DNA of 64,000 bases, taken from contig OY848918.1 of assembly GCA_963693285.1 (NCBI GenBank), forward strand, positions 15,002,263 to 15,066,262, given 5' to 3'. Below are positions 61,401-64,000 of this stretch, one piece after another; the first letter of the stretch is position 1; each line of letters starts with the position of its first letter. The position numbers and the translations under genes were made by a program. This DNA comes from Xestospongia muta. Its lineage: Eukaryota; Porifera; Demospongiae; Haplosclerida; Petrosiidae. The notes under the pieces are model-generated. The model was not told the DNA's origin. It made no database searches and saw only the letters and a program-made list of their open reading frames with translations.

Positions 61401-63813
61401 TAAAATGATTGTTTGTATACAGACATCTGTATTTATCACATTGTAGGTCTTACTACACATAAACAACCACCTCCTCAATATATTATACATAAATATTAAA
61501 TTTCTGTTTGCTTCTATTATTAGCAACATACATTAACTGTTACTACATAAATGACCATAACAGTACTCCAACAAATAAACAAAGTAAGCTGTGAATGGCT
61601 CAAATGACATCACTTATAGTGAGATAGTTAGTTTATGTAACTATATACATACTGCCAATAATACTTAAAATATTTATAATTTTACTATATAACAAAATAC
61701 AACAACTATAATATAATGTTCAGATATTAAGGTCACATACATTGACAAATGGTTACCAATATATCACATGACTTTATTGATCTTGTACAACCTTCAACAT
61801 ATCACTCAGTCAGTTACAGTATATCATAACTTAACATCAGTGTGACTTAATTTATTTACACTAAGGTCACACGACCTTTTAAGGTGTCATAGCTGGTTGA
61901 CTAGCCATCTTTAAAATGATCCCTTCGCATTAGCTAAGAACAACACAACTATTACAATTATCTGCATGACAAAGTAACTAATGTAAACCAGACCAGTTAT
62001 ACAAACAACATAATTATAGTATAAATTTACTAACAAAAACATCACCACATCACATGACAGCTGGACTCAAAAATTAGCATTTGGTCAAATGAATTATTAT
62101 GAATATCATCTTTTAAGACTAAATTATCAACATCCTCTAATCATACTATATACATGAACATATATAGCACTAATTTCCATCATTTCATATTAGTCTGTAA
62201 TCTAACCTTTTCATTTAATTTCTCTCTTGTGTCATAGTATCGTAACGAGTCTCTTGTCAAAACAAAAAATCGACGTTTCCAATTATGAACTCGATGACCT
62301 TTCTTAAATAAGTAGCCTTTACGTAATACTCCATTGATAATTTCATCTTTAATATCATCAACGATCTCTGCCACAACACATGTGTCCATTTGTAATGTTG
62401 CAAAGCATTTCGTAAGTGTAGCTAAGTAAGTAGGGAAATCTAGTTGGATTTGCTCTGTACATAGAAAACTCTCGTTCCAAGTGAAACTAGCTTTCATTAC
62501 AAAACGTCGTAGAATATCATTCATGATGTCAGAATCAAGATTGGTACTCAACCACGAAAGATGTGAGCAGAATATTAACCAAAGTCGGAAAGTGTCATCT
62601 GATGAGAGCCATTTTGGATATGCTATATCTGCTTTAAAATACTACAGAGAAAGAGAATGAGAGAGAGAGAATGAGAGAGAGAGAGAGAGATTAAAACTAT
62701 TCAACTAAACATATTGATAATTTTAATGTGTAAGAAAACAACATATTTTATATATTATAATACCTCTGAATAATGTTCCCAACATAACTGATGTATTCTA
62801 GTCTCGTCAAAACCTTCATCCACTAGTTTTGTAATACTATCACAAACAACAATAGCAAAGTCTTGAAAACTAGAAACTCCTTCATAAAAATTTAATATCT
62901 CTACTTGTGGAACTAGGGAGGATTCAGGTAAATGAACTTGTTTCTTTTTTTTATTCTTCTTGAAACTATAAAAATTATAATTATAAAGAAAACAGATAAC
63001 ATAAGATAAAATCAATATTATAATAATAACAAAACGTAATGCATTACATATATCATAATGACACAAGAAAAGTAGTTTCTTTAAATTATAATAATCAACA
63101 GTTACGCAACCAGAACATTAAGCAACAATTACAGTTAAGCTATAATCTAATTTCTATCTCATTGGAACAAAAAAATAACAGTTATTTAAATAGGAACCAT
63201 AAATAATCGTCAACAGTCTATAACGTTATATTATACTGAATTAATGCGTGTATAATCCTTACAACTTACTAATAGTAAGAATTGATATTATAGTACTGAC
63301 TTTATAATCAGTTAATTCAGTTAGTTACCATTAATATCATTATAATGCTTAGTCAGCAAGTAAACATATACGTGTATTGTTTTCATTAACAGACACAAAT
63401 ATTAGACCCTACATAACTCTAAGTTCATTTGATAACACAGTTACTTTACATACAACACATATATTGTCAACAAAACGCATAGAGACATACAATAAACACT
63501 ACTTATCACATATATACAAGGAAAACTAACATTTGTATGTAATTCAATATGTCTTCACAAAACTGTTCAATACGATGAGTACCACTTGGTAATTTGACTC
63601 CACGAGGAGCTAGGACCATTGCTGCGTGAAGTACACAATGTTTGGTGAGCTCTGTAATATCATAAGGTCCATTTGACTGACTGTCATCTGAAATAAGAGA
63701 GAATATATAATATACTTATCTACAATGTTAATTAGCCTCATCGTTAACACATACTAACAGGTATCTACATAAAAGTGGTAAGTGACGACACATTACAAAC
63801 CTGAAAACGACAT
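58419..63813 (-). CDS. SWAP-70/DEF6-like PH-domain protein
   Basis: Eight exons joining in phase on the minus strand: 63801-63813, 63531-63687, 62764-62965, 62207-62641, 60572-60733, 59392-60037, 58886-59111, 58419-58584; 668 residues. The N-terminal ~225 residues match the SWAP-70/DEF6 helical region in style (RIHQLCWEHYSEV, DDTFRLWLIF). The PH domain spans ~228-325: GVLRKGYLFKKGHRVHNWKR then RFFVL, closing with DDKRTRNEWMLDIGK. The family binds phosphoinositides and acts as a Rac/Rho GEF in cytoskeletal and immune signalling. Unlike vertebrate members there is no long coiled coil. Residues ~324-668 are acidic and Ser/Thr-rich, with proline motifs (PPIPPQRLPLTPQR, VPPPVP) and tyrosine sites (YEEYSSD, DLYYIV) suited to SH3 and SH2 partners. 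Its very short first exon codes for MSFS. Confidence 0.9.
60758..60863. repeat. Short G/C-rich element with inverted ends, in an intron of the SWAP-70-like gene
   Basis: CATAGGC at 60758 and GCCTATG at 60857-60863 form the ends of a ~106-bp block with G-runs in the first half and C-runs in the second, so it can fold on itself. The GC content is far above the surroundings. Possibly a small TIR element. No target duplication is clear. Confidence 0.5.
60864..62206. other. Large intron of the SWAP-70-like gene
   Basis: The intron spans 60734-62206 (1.47 kb), by far the longest in this gene, whose other introns are 113 to 565 nt. Apart from the element at 60758-60863 it is AT-rich with no protein-like frame and no recognised RNA gene. 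Confidence 0.6.
62657..62690. repeat. (GA)n microsatellite
   Basis: GAGAGAGAGAATGAGAGAGA-type tract in the intron just upstream (minus strand) of the 62207-62641 exon. On the coding strand it is a CT-rich run feeding the acceptor polypyrimidine tract. Confidence 0.9.
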
Positions 63814-64000
63814 CTTGAACACAGCTACACGCAGCTCTCTTAGAACAACCTCGCACACCCCCACCTAGAAAGATGCCTTGGAATTTAATAAACAATTCAT
63901 AGGGGCTGACCTGGCGGGTACTGGGTAACGCCCATATTTTTTCTTGGGCGCGGTTCAAAATTTGGACTGCTCTTTTTGTGTGCAGTGTTTGCAACTATTG
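63814..64000 (-). promoter_or_regulatory. 5' flank of the SWAP-70-like gene
   Basis: The 187 bp upstream of the start codon must contain the 5' UTR and may contain the core promoter. No TATA box is seen on the minus strand. The region is noticeably richer in G and C (CCTGGCGGGTACTGGGTAAC, GGGCGCGG) than the rest of the window. Confidence 0.35.

Noticed and set aside
1..64000. tRNA, rRNA or snRNA genes.
   Set aside because: None recognised by eye on either strand. A covariance-model scan (tRNAscan-SE, Infernal) would be decisive.

Overview
The window is eukaryotic and animal. It is AT-rich, with spliceosomal genes cut into many small exons by very short introns (many 38-70 nt), CpG-poor intergenic DNA, simple repeats and DNA-transposon relics. 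The gene set (an IP3-receptor-family channel, a Kelch/protein-kinase fusion, a SWAP-70/DEF6-like PH protein and a TFIIA remnant) and the micro-introns fit an early-branching metazoan. A demosponge such as a haplosclerid like Amphimedon is my best guess; this is inference, since no sequence search could be run.

Layout. 1-3621: end of a TIR DNA transposon, then a decayed Ty3/gypsy-type retroelement on the minus strand lying between two copies of a 20-bp direct repeat. 3727-22647: first copy (A) of a ~19-kb segment carrying an IP3-receptor-like gene on the plus strand. 22648-33590: spacer with an unidentified acidic C-terminal coding exon (minus), a broken C2H2-finger gene (plus), a second gypsy-type fragment with one intact-looking LTR (minus), a remnant of the TFIIA large subunit (plus), nested CT-rich tandem repeats and a pogo-like MITE. 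32532 is the start codon of the second IP3-receptor-like gene (B); the duplicated segment B runs 33591-52777. 53976-56515: six-exon Kelch-propeller/protein-kinase gene (plus). 56516-58418: intergenic, with a 22-bp minisatellite and a hAT-like MITE. 58419-63813: eight-exon SWAP-70/DEF6-like PH protein (minus), convergent with the kinase.

The two IP3-receptor-like genes dominate. Each can be read through about 68-69 exons for roughly 2,650 residues, the usual length for the family, with no disabling change found in the exons I traced. Both keep the N-terminal trefoil/MIR region, the RIH-type helical array, six membrane segments and the C-terminal C2H2 zinc knuckle. Both lack the canonical GGGxGD pore filter, and both have lost most of the IP3-binding RTTGR loop. 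They look like a tandem pair of divergent, possibly ligand-shifted release channels. Post-duplication transposon insertions (a pogo-like MITE in A, a ~0.8-kb TIR element in B) mark their separate histories. Gene calls rest on reading frames, splice-site phase and comparison of the two copies; exon counts and residue numbers for the long genes are hand-derived and approximate.
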